From NCBI RefSeq assembly GCF_036173105.1, contig NZ_CP108053.1, positions 1-64,000 of the forward strand: a DNA stretch of 64,000 nt, written 5' to 3'. A program made the position numbers and the translations under genes. The notes below the pieces were generated by a model that saw only the letters and a list, made by a program, of their open reading frames with translations, was not told the origin of the DNA and did no database searches. This stretch comes from Streptomyces sp. NBC_00287 (GTDB lineage: Bacteria; Actinomycetota; Actinomycetes; Streptomycetales; Streptomycetaceae). Of this stretch, positions 16,174 to 24,305 are shown piece by piece. Every line of letters begins with the position of its first letter. Within the stretch, counting starts at the first letter, position 1.

Positions 16174-16797
16174 CTAGGACGGCTTCACCGAGAGGTCGGA
16201 GAAGCAGATGGTGATCAGCACCTCGCGCGACTGGGTGTCGAGCGGGGTACGCCAGTGGGGGATCCGACGGCCGTCGAATCCGGACAGCACGCGGTGCAGG
16301 ATCGGGAACTGTTCGCCCTGCGGGTAGGGCGTGTCCTGGAGCGTGTCGGCGACCTGCTGCGTGGACAGGTAGCGCAGGCCAGGGAGCCAGCCCATCGGGG
16401 CGAGGTTCGGTGTCAGCCCGCACGAGAACGTGATGTCGCACTTGCCGTCATCGCGGTGAACGTGCATGTAGTCGCCCGGCGCGTAGAACTTGTAGCCGTA
16501 CCGGATCGGCGTCATCCGCGCCTGTCCGGTGGCCTCCCCGGCGATGTCGGCGAGGACCTTGGAGCGGGCCAGCGCGTTCAGGGCACTCCCGCCGGGGTGC
16601 ACCCGGCAGCGCTGGGGCGAGGTGATCGAGCCGTCCCGCATCACCAGCAGGCCCGGCCGCCCGTTGTGCCGCTCGACGGCGACCCTCTCGCAGCGCGCGG
16701 CCTCCTCAGCGATCTCCTCCCACAGGCCCGGCTCGATCGCGTCCGCCGGGGCGGCGGCCCAGCCCTCGGCCAGCCACGTCTGTCGCAGCGTCGTCAT
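16174..16797 (-). CDS. 2OG-Fe(II)-type oxygenase, second of a tandem pair
   Basis: 207 residues. The ATG at 16797 is preferred (GTGAGGCGGGCC upstream); a GTG at 16809 overlapping the preceding stop is the alternative. The iron ligands are visible: His-x-Asp in VHRDD (114-116) and a distal His in RIPHWRTP (181), with a later Arg for 2-oxoglutarate in SREVLITICF. It is paralogous to the 16806 gene product. It lies immediately upstream of the precursor gene, so it probably hydroxylates or otherwise oxidises a precursor side chain, as the TvaJ-type enzyme does to histidine in thioviridamide (analogy only). Confidence 0.8.
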   Translation of the reverse strand: MTTLRQTWLAEGWAAAPADAIEPGLWEEIAEEAARCERVAVERHNGRPGLLVMRDGSITSPQRCRVHPGGSALNALARSKVLADIAGEATGQARMTPIRYGYKFYAPGDYMHVHRDDGKCDITFSCGLTPNLAPMGWLPGLRYLSTQQVADTLQDTPYPQGEQFPILHRVLSGFDGRRIPHWRTPLDTQSREVLITICFSDLSVKPS

Positions 16798-16805
16798 GGC
16801 CCGCC

Positions 16806-17447
16806 TCACAGGTCCATGTAGGAGAAGGTGGCCAGCAGGCCGGGCTCCTCGCCGGGGTAGGGGGTGCGCCAGTGCGGGATGCTGTACCCGGCGAACGCGC
16901 GCACGCTGCCGTCGGGGCCCGGGTGCTCAAGCCGTTCGAACTCGGCGCACTCGGGGAGAATCCCCTTGTCGGCGACGACCTTGGCCAGGTCCTCCGGCAT
17001 TGCGTCGCGCAGTGCTGGCGCCCACCACATCGGTGGCAGGTCCTCGGTCAGGGCGACGGCCACGGTGACGGTCGCCTTGACCGTGTCGGTGTGCAGGCCC
17101 TGGAAGTCGCCCTGGCGGTAGACGACCACCGAGCCGCCCCGCGGCACCAGCCGGGGCATCCCCGTCGCCTTCCGCAGCTCCGTCAGCAGCTGCTTGTCGA
17201 AGGCGAGTTGCTCCAGCAGCGGCCCGGCCGGCAGGAAGCCGCAGTGCACCGGGGAGGCGAACGAGCCGTCCCGGCGGGAGCTGACCTCATCCCGTTCGTA
17301 CGGGGCGGCCGTGCCGATCAGCTCGTGCGCTTGGGTGCCCACCGCCTGCACCCGCTCGGCTTCCAGGACGCCCGTCAGCAGGACACTGCCGTGCCGCTGC
17401 CAATCAGCGTGGGCGGGGTGGCGGTCGACTTGCGGGATGGTCTCCAT
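16806..17447 (-). CDS. 2OG-Fe(II)-type oxygenase, first of a tandem pair
   Basis: 213 residues from the ATG at 17447, preceded by GAAGGAGGGGGTCA. The metal site is LHTD (His119, Asp121) and the distal His is in SIPHWRTPYPG (192). The SIPHWRTP signature is shared with the 16174 product, so the two arose by duplication. It is the first gene of the leftward operon and lies back to back with the TPR regulator at 17613, with 165 bp between them that should hold both promoters. Its substrate is presumably the 54-aa precursor or a modified form. Confidence 0.8.
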   Translation of the reverse strand: METIPQVDRHPAHADWQRHGSVLLTGVLEAERVQAVGTQAHELIGTAAPYERDEVSSRRDGSFASPVHCGFLPAGPLLEQLAFDKQLLTELRKATGMPRLVPRGGSVVVYRQGDFQGLHTDTVKATVTVAVALTEDLPPMWWAPALRDAMPEDLAKVVADKGILPECAEFERLEHPGPDGSVRAFAGYSIPHWRTPYPGEEPGLLATFSYMDL

Positions 17448-17612
17448 TGACCCCCTCCTTCCTCGTGCCGGTACCTTCGCGGCGTTCCTGCAGGTCCGGA
17501 AGGCGGTGGGGCGTGCCCAGGTGTGCCCAGGGCGTTACCAGGCGTTCCCATGCCGCAGGTCGGTTCGGGTCTGTTCGTGTCGGCCCGCCGTCCCAGGGGG
17601 CACCATGAAGGG

Positions 17613-18977
17613 GTGGAGATTGACGGGCACCCGCTGACCTACCTGCTCCACCTCAACGGCTGGTCAGCCACCGACTACTTGACGCGATTAGACGTCGTGC
17701 ACCGCAGGCTCGGGTACGGCCGGATCGCGACGAAGGACCGCAAGCGGGTCACACGCTGGACCCGGTACGGCATCACCCCGGAGATGCCCGCCCAGCTGGC
17801 CATGGCGGCCCTGCACAGCATCCCGGCCGAGGAGATCACGGCCCGGCCCTGGCCGGAGTGGCTGAAGCTGGCATGTATCCGAGAGCGGCAACTACTTGAC
17901 GCCGCGTGGAACCCACAGACCACGATCGAGCTACTGGACCGCGTCGCCGCCACAGGAGGGCCTATGGAACGCAGGGGATTCCTCGTCGTTACGGGCATAG
18001 CCCCGCTGCTCGCCGGGGCCGCCAACGCCGAGCCAGCCGCCGCCAGTTCCCGCGGCCGCCGCATCGGCCAGCAGACGCCTGCCCTGTTCGACAAGGCCCT
18101 CGCCATCCTGCGGCGTCAGGACGACCAACTCGGCTCCGGCCAGGTCCACGCCTCCGCCCGGGCTCAGCTCCGACTGATCACGACGACCCTCAAGACCAGG
18201 GCGACCACCGAGGAGACCGCCCGTCAGCTGTACGGCACGGCGGCCGAAGCGGCCCGGATCTGCGCGTGGACCGCGTACGACTCCGGCTATCACGCCCTGG
18301 CGGAGGAGTATTACCTGGGCGCACTGCGGGCGGCCACCTCGTCCAACGACCCGGTGGTCACCGCCAACACGCTCGCCTTCTGGGCGATCATGCGCTACTC
18401 GACCGGCGACCCGCACGGCGCGGCCGACCTCGTCGACGGCGCCCTCGCCCAGGCCCTCCGGATCGGCTCGCCGAGGATGGCGGCGATGCTGCACGCCCGG
18501 CTGGCCCGCGCCCACGCGCACGCGGGCGACTCCCGGGCCTCCGCCCGCTCCCAGAACGCGGCCCTGGATGCCTACGACCGGGCCCGCGACCGTTCCCCGC
18601 AGGAGGATCCGGACTGCGTGTACTGGGTCAACCTCGGCGAGCTGAGGATGCTGGCCGGGTCCTGCGCGCTCAACCTCGGCCGTCCGGCTGAGGCGCTGGC
18701 ACAGTTCACCGCCGCCGAGGACGGGCGGCGCAGCGCCGACATCTACCGCGAGGACGACTTCCCCCGCGGCGCCGCCATCTACCTGGCGCGCGAAGCGGAG
18801 GCCCGGATCGCGCTCGACGACCTCGACGGCGCCGTGGACACCGCGCACCGGGCCATCGAGCACATGGGCGGCGTCACCTCCGCACGCGGCACCTCCACCC
18901 TGGACAACCTGCGCTCGAAGCTCGCCGTACGCAAGGACGTGCCGCTGGTACGCGACTTCCTGGAGAGCACAGCCTGA
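17613..18977 (+). CDS. Cluster-adjacent TPR regulator with N-terminal DNA-binding-like region
   Basis: 454 residues from the GTG at 17613, which follows ATGAAGGGG; the longer frame from 17523 lacks a site. The N-terminal ~90 residues (LNGWSATDYLTRLDVVHRRLGYGRIATKDRKRVTRW) resemble the divergent XRE-like region of Streptomyces regulators of this type. A hydrophobic stretch (GFLVVTGIAPLLAGAANA) follows near 130, then helical TPR-type repeats to the end (YHALAEEYYLGALRAA and others). It is divergent from the peptide operon and is the obvious candidate to control it, possibly in response to a peptide or small signal bound by the TPRs. Target and mechanism are inferred. Confidence 0.75.
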   Translation: MEIDGHPLTYLLHLNGWSATDYLTRLDVVHRRLGYGRIATKDRKRVTRWTRYGITPEMPAQLAMAALHSIPAEEITARPWPEWLKLACIRERQLLDAAWNPQTTIELLDRVAATGGPMERRGFLVVTGIAPLLAGAANAEPAAASSRGRRIGQQTPALFDKALAILRRQDDQLGSGQVHASARAQLRLITTTLKTRATTEETARQLYGTAAEAARICAWTAYDSGYHALAEEYYLGALRAATSSNDPVVTANTLAFWAIMRYSTGDPHGAADLVDGALAQALRIGSPRMAAMLHARLARAHAHAGDSRASARSQNAALDAYDRARDRSPQEDPDCVYWVNLGELRMLAGSCALNLGRPAEALAQFTAAEDGRRSADIYREDDFPRGAAIYLAREAEARIALDDLDGAVDTAHRAIEHMGGVTSARGTSTLDNLRSKLAVRKDVPLVRDFLESTA

Positions 18978-19076
18978 CCCGTCCGCCGGACCGAGGGCGG
19001 CGCTGACGGGGCAACAGCGCCGCACGATGGCCAGCGCAGCGACCGACCGCGTTAAAAGGGGGCTCCACACGGAGCC

Positions 19077-19541
19077 GTGCAGGTCGACCGAGGGCGGGCC
19101 GGGTCGAAACACCACGTGATCACCGACGGCCACGGCACCCCGCTCGCCGTCCTGCTGACCGGCGGCAACCACAACGACGTCACTCAGCTCCTGCCGCTGC
19201 TCGACGCCGTCCCGCCGGTGCGCGGCAGGGTCGGACATCCCCGCCGCAGGCCCGACTCCCTGTTCGCCGACCGCGGCTACGACCACGACGTCTACCGCGA
19301 CCAGGTCCGCGCCCGCGGCATCGTTCCCGCCATCGCCCGACGCGGAACCCTGCACGGGACCGGCCTGGGCACCTTCCGGTGGGTGGTCGAGCGAACCGTC
19401 GCCTGGCTACATGGCTTCCGCCGGCTCCGCATCCGCTGGGAAAGACGAGCCGACATCCACGAAGCCTTCCTCAAGCTCGCCTGCTGCCTGATCACCCACC
19501 GACAACTCAGGCCATTTTGTGAGCCGCCGATAGCCGGTTAA
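19077..19541 (+). pseudogene. IS5-family transposase, C-terminal fragment
   Basis: Only the second half of an IS5-type transposase remains: GSKHHVITDGHG, GGNHNDVTQLLPLLD, DSLFADRGYDHD and RWVVERTVAWLHGFRRLRIRWE. It matches the C-terminal half of the 4791 transposase closely but is a different copy. The N-terminal half and the left inverted repeat are missing. A short sequence at 19895-19910 (GTTAGGAGTTCTAAG) resembles the end of the 4785 element and may be its lost right end. Confidence 0.85.
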
Positions 19542-19860
19542 GAACTTCGTTGGGGGTGAGGCTCCAGCCGACCAGGCGCGGCCCGCTCCAGTTGATGCCG
19601 ATCACAAGTCCATCCCGGGCGGCATCGGGCAGTACGCGATCGCACCAGGTGTCCAAGGGCACGGACTCAACGCGGAGCCCATGCCCCCAGATCTTTGCTG
19701 CCCTCTGGGCGCGCGGCGAGGTCGACCAGAAGGGAAAACTCCGCGTGCCGTCCGCAGAGAGGTGAGTCGGGCTTCCATCGTCATCCCGGACAAGCCAGAC
19801 CACGCTGCTTTGGCGGACGTCTCGGAAGAATGCCGCCGCTTGCGAACCGCTCTGACTCAT
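19507..19860 (-). CDS. DUF2750 protein
   Basis: 117 residues with the DUF2750 pattern: a short N-terminal helix (MSQSGSQAAAFFRDVRQ), VVWLVRDDDGSP, SFPFWSTSPRAQRAAKIW, and a C-terminal WSGPRLVGWSLTPNEVLNRL. Function unknown in the family. The ATG at 19860 is preferred over a GTG two codons earlier because family members begin MSQS. The 3' end overlaps the truncated IS5 transposase on the other strand, and the gene lies between IS5 and ISAzo13-type sequences, so it may have been brought in with or trapped between mobile elements. Confidence 0.8.
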   Translation of the reverse strand: MSQSGSQAAAFFRDVRQSSVVWLVRDDDGSPTHLSADGTRSFPFWSTSPRAQRAAKIWGHGLRVESVPLDTWCDRVLPDAARDGLVIGINWSGPRLVGWSLTPNEVLNRLSAAHKMA

Positions 19861-19909
19861 GGCCACCGAGCCTACCGTTCTCCAACACTCATTTCGTTAG
19901 GAGTTCTAA

Positions 19910-21657
19910 GGGCTTGCCGGTAATCAACACGCTGATTTGATCTTGGAGTTGTCCGGGGCGAGGAATCTCGTGATGTCGGCTGGCGTGCGGAACCGGGCTG
20001 TGGAGGCGGGGATGTGGACGCTGTGGGCTTCCAGGAGCGGGCGAACGTCTTTGACGGCACGGCTGATGGTCATGGCGGTGGTGTTGAAGAGTTGCCCGAG
20101 GAGCTCCTGAAGACTGTGCTTTCGCAGGTAGAGGATGGTGACCAGGATCTGGTCGGCGGGCGTGAGGCTGGGTTTGCGGCCTGTGCCGCGGGCGACGCGG
20201 CGTGGTCCGCCGCGGGCTGCGTGGCGGGCTTGCTCGCGGGAGTCTTCCAGCTCAGGGATCAAGGTGTTGATCAGGTCGCTGAGCTGCTGGCGTGTCATGC
20301 CGGTCAGCTCAGGGTGCTGCAGTTTGTCGGGCATGAGGGAGTGAGTGCCGCCGGCTGGCGGTCGGTTGTGCCGGGGCCGGTCCGGAGGCGGTCGTTGGTC
20401 TGCGGGGTGGAGGGTGTAGTTCCAGTCTCCGTGGAAGCGATGCCGGATGATCGGTAAAGCGGCGATGGCCTCGTCGTTGATCTGGATGCCGGTGGGGTAC
20501 TGACCGCTGTCGAGTTCGGCGTGCACCGTCAGGCCGGTGCGGCTGGTTGTCGCGGCGATGGTGCGGAGCATGACTTCATGGCTGGTCAGGGGCCTGCCGC
20601 GCCAGTTCATGGTGATGTGAGAGAACAGCCGGTGCTCGATCTTGTTCCACTTCGATGTGCCGGGCGGCAGGTGACACACGGTGATATCCAGGCCGGTCTC
20701 GTCGGCGAGGTCGGCCAGATGGGCCTTCCAGCCGCGGGTGCGGTAGCCGTTTGATCCCCCGGCATCAGCGGTGATCAGTAGCCTGCAGGCGCGGGGGTAG
20801 TCGTGCCGGCCGCGGGCCTGCCACCAGCGGCGGATCGAGGCGACGGCGAACGCCGCGGTGTCGTGATCGGTGCCGATGCAGACCCAACCGGTGTTCGTTG
20901 TCGTGTCGTAGATTCCGTATGGGATTGCCTTCTCGGCCTGGCTGGGGAAGTCGTGTGTCTTGACCTCCACGGGCTGCTCGGCGGGCCGCCACTCCTGACC
21001 GGCGTTCTTGTAGTTGCCGATCAGTTCCTTCTTCTTGGTGTCCACGCTGATCACCGCATCTCCGGCGTCCCGGTGATCTCGTGCCTGCTCGTTGAGGTAG
21101 CGGAACTGGGCGTCCCGGTCCGGGTGTTGGGCGCCTTCGACGGTCTTGGCGTTGGCCTGCAGGCTGAAGCCTTCCTCCCGCAGCAGACCGGCGACCGTGT
21201 CGGCGGAGACGGGATGGCCCTGGCGGGTCAGCTCTGCTGCCAGGTTCCGGGTCGACTTCGTCGTCCAGCGCAGCGGCGACATCGGATCGCCCCGCTCGTC
21301 GGGCTCGACCAACGCAAGCAGCGCGGGCCGCAGTCCCGCATCCAGCTCACTCGCCTTCTTCCGGCCTCCGCCTGTACGGCGGACTCGACCCAACGGGCCC
21401 TGGCCGGACTCCAGTTCAGCCGCCCCGCGCGAGACCGTGCCCGCCCGCACTCCGGCCGCACGGGCTACGAGCCTGATTCCACCGTGTCCCAGCGACCGCG
21501 CCTCCGCCCCTATGGCCAGCCGGCGCTGACGCTCGTCCAGATGCGGCAACAACGTCTCGAACTTCGCCGCCAGGACGGCCTCGATCCCCTCCGGTCTCCC
21601 CATACCACTACAACGATCCCCGGAGCTGGAAGCCACGACTTATTTCCCGGCAAGCCC
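19910..21657 (-). mobile_element. ISAzo13-type insertion sequence
   Basis: The imperfect terminal inverted repeat GGGCTTGCCGG at 19910-19920 has its complement at 21647-21657, so the element is about 1.75 kb. It carries one long transposase on the minus strand. A target duplication could not be assigned confidently. Confidence 0.75.
19924..21603 (-). CDS. ISAzo13-type transposase with extra C-terminal HTH domain
   Basis: About 560 residues from the ATG at 21603. The first ~400 residues carry the family pattern: an N-terminal HTH (LVARAAGVRAGTVSRGAAEL), the DDE core with ISVDTKKKELIGNYKN, DDE-like ITADAGGSNGYR and PPGTSKWNKIEHRLFSHI. After a Pro-rich linker there is a second helix-turn-helix unit near the C-terminus (PADQILVTILYLRKHSLQEL, then NTTAMTISRAVKDV), like the HTH of IS5-type or orphan transposases. 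This extra unit is not part of the usual ISAzo13 core. The reading frame is intact. Confidence 0.85.
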   Translation of the reverse strand: MGRPEGIEAVLAAKFETLLPHLDERQRRLAIGAEARSLGHGGIRLVARAAGVRAGTVSRGAAELESGQGPLGRVRRTGGGRKKASELDAGLRPALLALVEPDERGDPMSPLRWTTKSTRNLAAELTRQGHPVSADTVAGLLREEGFSLQANAKTVEGAQHPDRDAQFRYLNEQARDHRDAGDAVISVDTKKKELIGNYKNAGQEWRPAEQPVEVKTHDFPSQAEKAIPYGIYDTTTNTGWVCIGTDHDTAAFAVASIRRWWQARGRHDYPRACRLLITADAGGSNGYRTRGWKAHLADLADETGLDITVCHLPPGTSKWNKIEHRLFSHITMNWRGRPLTSHEVMLRTIAATTSRTGLTVHAELDSGQYPTGIQINDEAIAALPIIRHRFHGDWNYTLHPADQRPPPDRPRHNRPPAGGTHSLMPDKLQHPELTGMTRQQLSDLINTLIPELEDSREQARHAARGGPRRVARGTGRKPSLTPADQILVTILYLRKHSLQELLGQLFNTTAMTISRAVKDVRPLLEAHSVHIPASTARFRTPADITRFLAPDNSKIKSAC

Positions 21658-21833
21658 CAAGAGGTGAGTTTCCGGAGCGACTCCGCTGACGTCCCGTCGG
21701 CCCGGCAGCGAGCCCGCAGATCAGCCAGGAAGTGGGCGCCGACGGCCTGGACGTCGCACGTGGTGATGCCGCTCCGGTCGGTGTCCCCCAGTGTGTCACG
21801 CACCGTCGTCCGAATGGCCTGACAGCCCGCGCG
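21658..21833 (-). other. Relic cut by the ISAzo13-type element
   Basis: On the minus strand a frame reads MRDTLGDTDRSGITTCDVQA then HFLADLRARCRADG and runs into the element end. It looks like a gene start truncated by the insertion. No family was recognised. Confidence 0.35.
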
Positions 21834-22120
21834 TCACGGAATGCTTCGCAGGCCTCGGCCTGGTCGTACGTTGCCCACCCGGCGGCGCACCTCCGTACGC
21901 TGCCGCTCCGCCGTCCGGCCCGTCGCCCACAACGGCACGGTCCCCTCCGGCAGCTCCACCGCGCGGCGGACGAAGCCGACCACCATCTCCGGGTACTCCT
22001 CCGGCTTCGGGAAGCGGCCCATCCGCTGATAGGACTTCAACGCCAGCAGCGCGAGCTGCCCGTCCGCAGCGACGAGGGTGAGCAACGGCAATTCACGTGG
22101 ATCACCTCCACACCCGCTCT
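21834..22120 (-). pseudogene. Tn3-family transposase, N-terminal fragment
   Basis: The frame contains LALLALKSYQRMGRFPKPEE and EGTVPLWATGRTAERQRTEV followed by RRRVG. This is the DUF4158 region found at the N-terminus of Tn3-family transposases. Only about 90 residues remain of a protein that is normally ~1000 residues, so this is a relic. A second relic of the same domain lies at 57290. Confidence 0.7.
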
Positions 22121-22192
22121 GCACGCTCGGTACCGTCTTGAGTGGCGGTTCCGGGCGCGGCCCGAACAGAACAGGCATCAAGGGGAGTTCAG

Positions 22193-22762
22193 GTGATTGA
22201 CGTGCCGCCCAGCCAGCAGATGCGAGACCTCGGAGTCGTCCAGCACGGGGCCGGCATCCTCGCCGAACCGGCCCGCGCCTTCGACCTGCCCGCCGAGCGC
22301 GACGAGGCCGAGCGCATCACCGACGAGCTGTTCGCCGCGATGGAACGGATCGGACAGGTCCACCCCTTCGCCAAGGGCATGGGCATCGCTGCCCCGCAGA
22401 TCGGCATCGGTCGTGCTACGGCCGTCGTCCAGCCGCCCCGTGATGCCCCGGCGATCATCCTGCTCAACCCGCGGATCATCGACCGCTCCGCCGAGATGGA
22501 CGAGCAGTACGAGGGCTGCCTGAGCTTCTTCGATGTCCGCGGCCTGGTCCCCCGCCCCCTGAAGATCACCGTCCAGACCACGGGCCTGACCGGCGAGACC
22601 GTGACCACCGTGTACGAGCGCGGCCTCGCCCGCCTCATCCACCACGAGATCGACCACCTCGACGGCCTGCTGTACACCGCCCGGATGCGTACCGGGGTCG
22701 AACCGATCCCCGTGGAGGAGTACCGGCAGACCGGCCGGGCCTGGATTTACGAAGGCGCCTGA
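22193..22762 (+). CDS. def: Peptide deformylase
   Basis: 189 residues from the GTG at 22193, which has AAGGGGAGTTCAG upstream. All three metal-site motifs are present: GMGIAAPQIG (about 62-71), EGCLS (107-111) and HEIDH (151-155). The enzyme removes the formyl group from nascent proteins. A copy on an accessory replicon is probably additional to the housekeeping gene and may give tolerance to deformylase inhibitors (inference). It is followed after 5 bp by the 22768 gene, probably in one transcript. Confidence 0.92.
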   Translation: MIDVPPSQQMRDLGVVQHGAGILAEPARAFDLPAERDEAERITDELFAAMERIGQVHPFAKGMGIAAPQIGIGRATAVVQPPRDAPAIILLNPRIIDRSAEMDEQYEGCLSFFDVRGLVPRPLKITVQTTGLTGETVTTVYERGLARLIHHEIDHLDGLLYTARMRTGVEPIPVEEYRQTGRAWIYEGA

Positions 22763-22767
22763 ACTCA

Positions 22768-23112
22768 GTGACGGTGACGACGACCCAGCGCATCCTCGAC
22801 CTCGCTGCGGCGGCACCGGCCAGCCTCGACGAAGACCTGGTGCTGCTCCTGCGCGAAGCGAACGAGCTGTACCAGCAGGGTCTGCAGGAGCTGCACCGGA
22901 GCCTGGCAGAGCGCCTCGGGGGGCTGGGCACCGAGGAGCTGATGGTCGCCGCGAACGCGGCCGGTATGCCCTGTGATGCCTCACAGGACCGCGACGAGGT
23001 GATCTGGCTGCTGGCCCTGGCCGAGTGGGAGATGACGCCGGCCGCCCTGGCGTACGCGGAGATGGCGAAGGACGCGGCGCACCGCGGAGTCTGCTTGATC
23101 CCGGAGGAGTGA
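22768..23112 (+). CDS. Helical hypothetical protein (114 aa)
   Basis: A GTG start at 22768, 5 bases after the deformylase stop, implies coupling. The product is entirely helical and acidic (LVLLLREANELYQQGLQELH), with no membrane segment. No family was recognised. Co-transcription with the deformylase is the only clue to its role. Confidence 0.65.
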   Translation: MTVTTTQRILDLAAAAPASLDEDLVLLLREANELYQQGLQELHRSLAERLGGLGTEELMVAANAAGMPCDASQDRDEVIWLLALAEWEMTPAALAYAEMAKDAAHRGVCLIPEE

Positions 23113-23239
23113 GCCGTGCGCGCGGCCGTCCGGGAAAACCCTTGAGCCGCGGGCTGGACCCCGAACCGAAACTCCTGCCATTATTTTCTTTGCGAGCCGG
23201 GCGGGCCGGCCCGCTTCTGACAGGACGGACGGTTTGGCC

Positions 23240-23956
23240 ATGACCTCGCGCCGCGAGCCTCGCCTGGCCGACGCTGCCGAGATCGCGGCTGAACAGGGCC
23301 TGACCCCCGCGCGGATCACCGGCCTCTACAACGAGCGCGCCGAGAACGCGGCCGGCGTGCCGTTTCCCGAGACCGCCGGCCAGCGCGGCCGCGCCCGCCT
23401 GTGGGACCACGGCCAAGTCACCGAGTGGTTCGCGCACCGCACGCCGGCAAGGCTGAAGGAGCACACCCCGCCCTCCCTAGGCCCGCAGGAGCTGCTGAAC
23501 GCGGCGCAGGCCTCACGGTTCCTCGGCTACAAGAACTCCAACCAGGTCACCACCTTCGTACGCGACCACCCCGGATACTTCCCCGACCCGGACGTCGTCG
23601 AAGAGCTGGGCACGGCCGAGAACCCCTACCGCCGGCAGCTGTGGCGCGTGCAGACCCTCAAGGACTGGATGGCCACCCGGCCCGGCCGCGGCAGACGCGC
23701 CGGCATCGACCGCCCGGTCTCCCTGCCCGCCGTCCCCGCCGACGGCGACCCGGACGAACTCCTGGGAGCAACCCAGGCAGCCGCCCTGCTGGGATACAAA
23801 AGCGTCGGTTCGTTCTCCAGCAGCCTCGCCCAGGGCAACCTGCCACTGCTGAAAACCGTGGACGCAACAGCCGAGAACGCCGGACGCCAGAACGGGCGCC
23901 GGCGGTGGACACGCCGACGCATCCTCGAACAAGCCGCCCAGCGATCCAAGAAATAG
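23240..23956 (+). CDS. Protein with three excisionase-like HTH modules
   Basis: 238 residues from the ATG at 23240. Three similar modules follow one another: residues ~6-65 (LADAAEIAAEQGLTPARITG...LWDHGQVTEWFAHR), ~80-150 (LLNAAQASRFLGYKNSNQVT...WRVQTLKDWMATR) and ~170-235 (LLGATQAAALLGYKSVGSFS...RRRWTRRRILEQAA). Each has the winged-helix pattern of AlpA/MerR-like excisionases: a helix-turn-helix, a variable loop, then R-W and a closing helix. It should be a DNA-binding protein, perhaps recognising a three-part site. It lies between the deformylase pair and the replication-relaxation gene. Confidence 0.7.
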   Translation: MTSRREPRLADAAEIAAEQGLTPARITGLYNERAENAAGVPFPETAGQRGRARLWDHGQVTEWFAHRTPARLKEHTPPSLGPQELLNAAQASRFLGYKNSNQVTTFVRDHPGYFPDPDVVEELGTAENPYRRQLWRVQTLKDWMATRPGRGRRAGIDRPVSLPAVPADGDPDELLGATQAAALLGYKSVGSFSSSLAQGNLPLLKTVDATAENAGRQNGRRRWTRRRILEQAAQRSKK

Positions 23957-24185
23957 AACCCGGCGGTCAACACCCAACCGCCCACCGCCCACCGCCCCAT
24001 GAACGCGGCAGCCGGCAACGGGCGTTGGCCCCCCTTGCGGGCCGGATGCCGCACGACGGCCGGCACGGCACGGCCCGCCACCACACCCCGCACCAGCCCC
24101 GGCTACTGCGGACCGGCCATCGCCAACCTCCAACAACCGCCTGCCGTAGGGCTGTTCCTGAGCCGCCACGAGCCTTCACGCAGCC

Positions 24186-24273
24186 GTGGTCGGGGCCACC
24201 GGCGCCGACCACGGCCCCGACCACGAGAAACGTTCCCGAGTCGTGACCGTGGTCGGGGGCTCATGGTCGGCCG
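24186..24273. repeat. GGTCGG/CCGACC repeat cluster before Replic_Relax gene
   Basis: At least five copies of CCGACCA or its complement lie in 88 bp, partly as inverted repeats, e.g. GACCACGGCCCCGACCACG facing CGTGACCGTGGTCGGGGGC. ACCACGGCCCCGACCACG (24208-24225) is identical to 62302-62319. It ends 33 bp before the replication-relaxation start. Probably a binding site for that protein or part of an origin. Confidence 0.6.
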
Positions 24274-24305
24274 TTGGGTTGGGGGCTGCCTGTTGCCTCA
24301 GCCCC

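Noticed and set aside
14744..16177. 477-codon plus-strand frame across ycaO and the precursor
   Set aside because: Composition is Gly/Arg/Ala-rich without any motif, and it runs antisense to ycaO, whose motifs are clear.
17931..19355. 474-codon open frame on the minus strand
   Set aside because: It lies opposite the TPR regulator and the IS5 transposase fragment, both of which have recognisable protein sequence. The minus frame is an antisense shadow created by GC-rich codon bias.
21834..22120. Complete Tn3-family transposon
   Set aside because: Only the N-terminal domain scrap is present. No resolvase next to it, no 38-bp inverted repeats and no catalytic domain were found.
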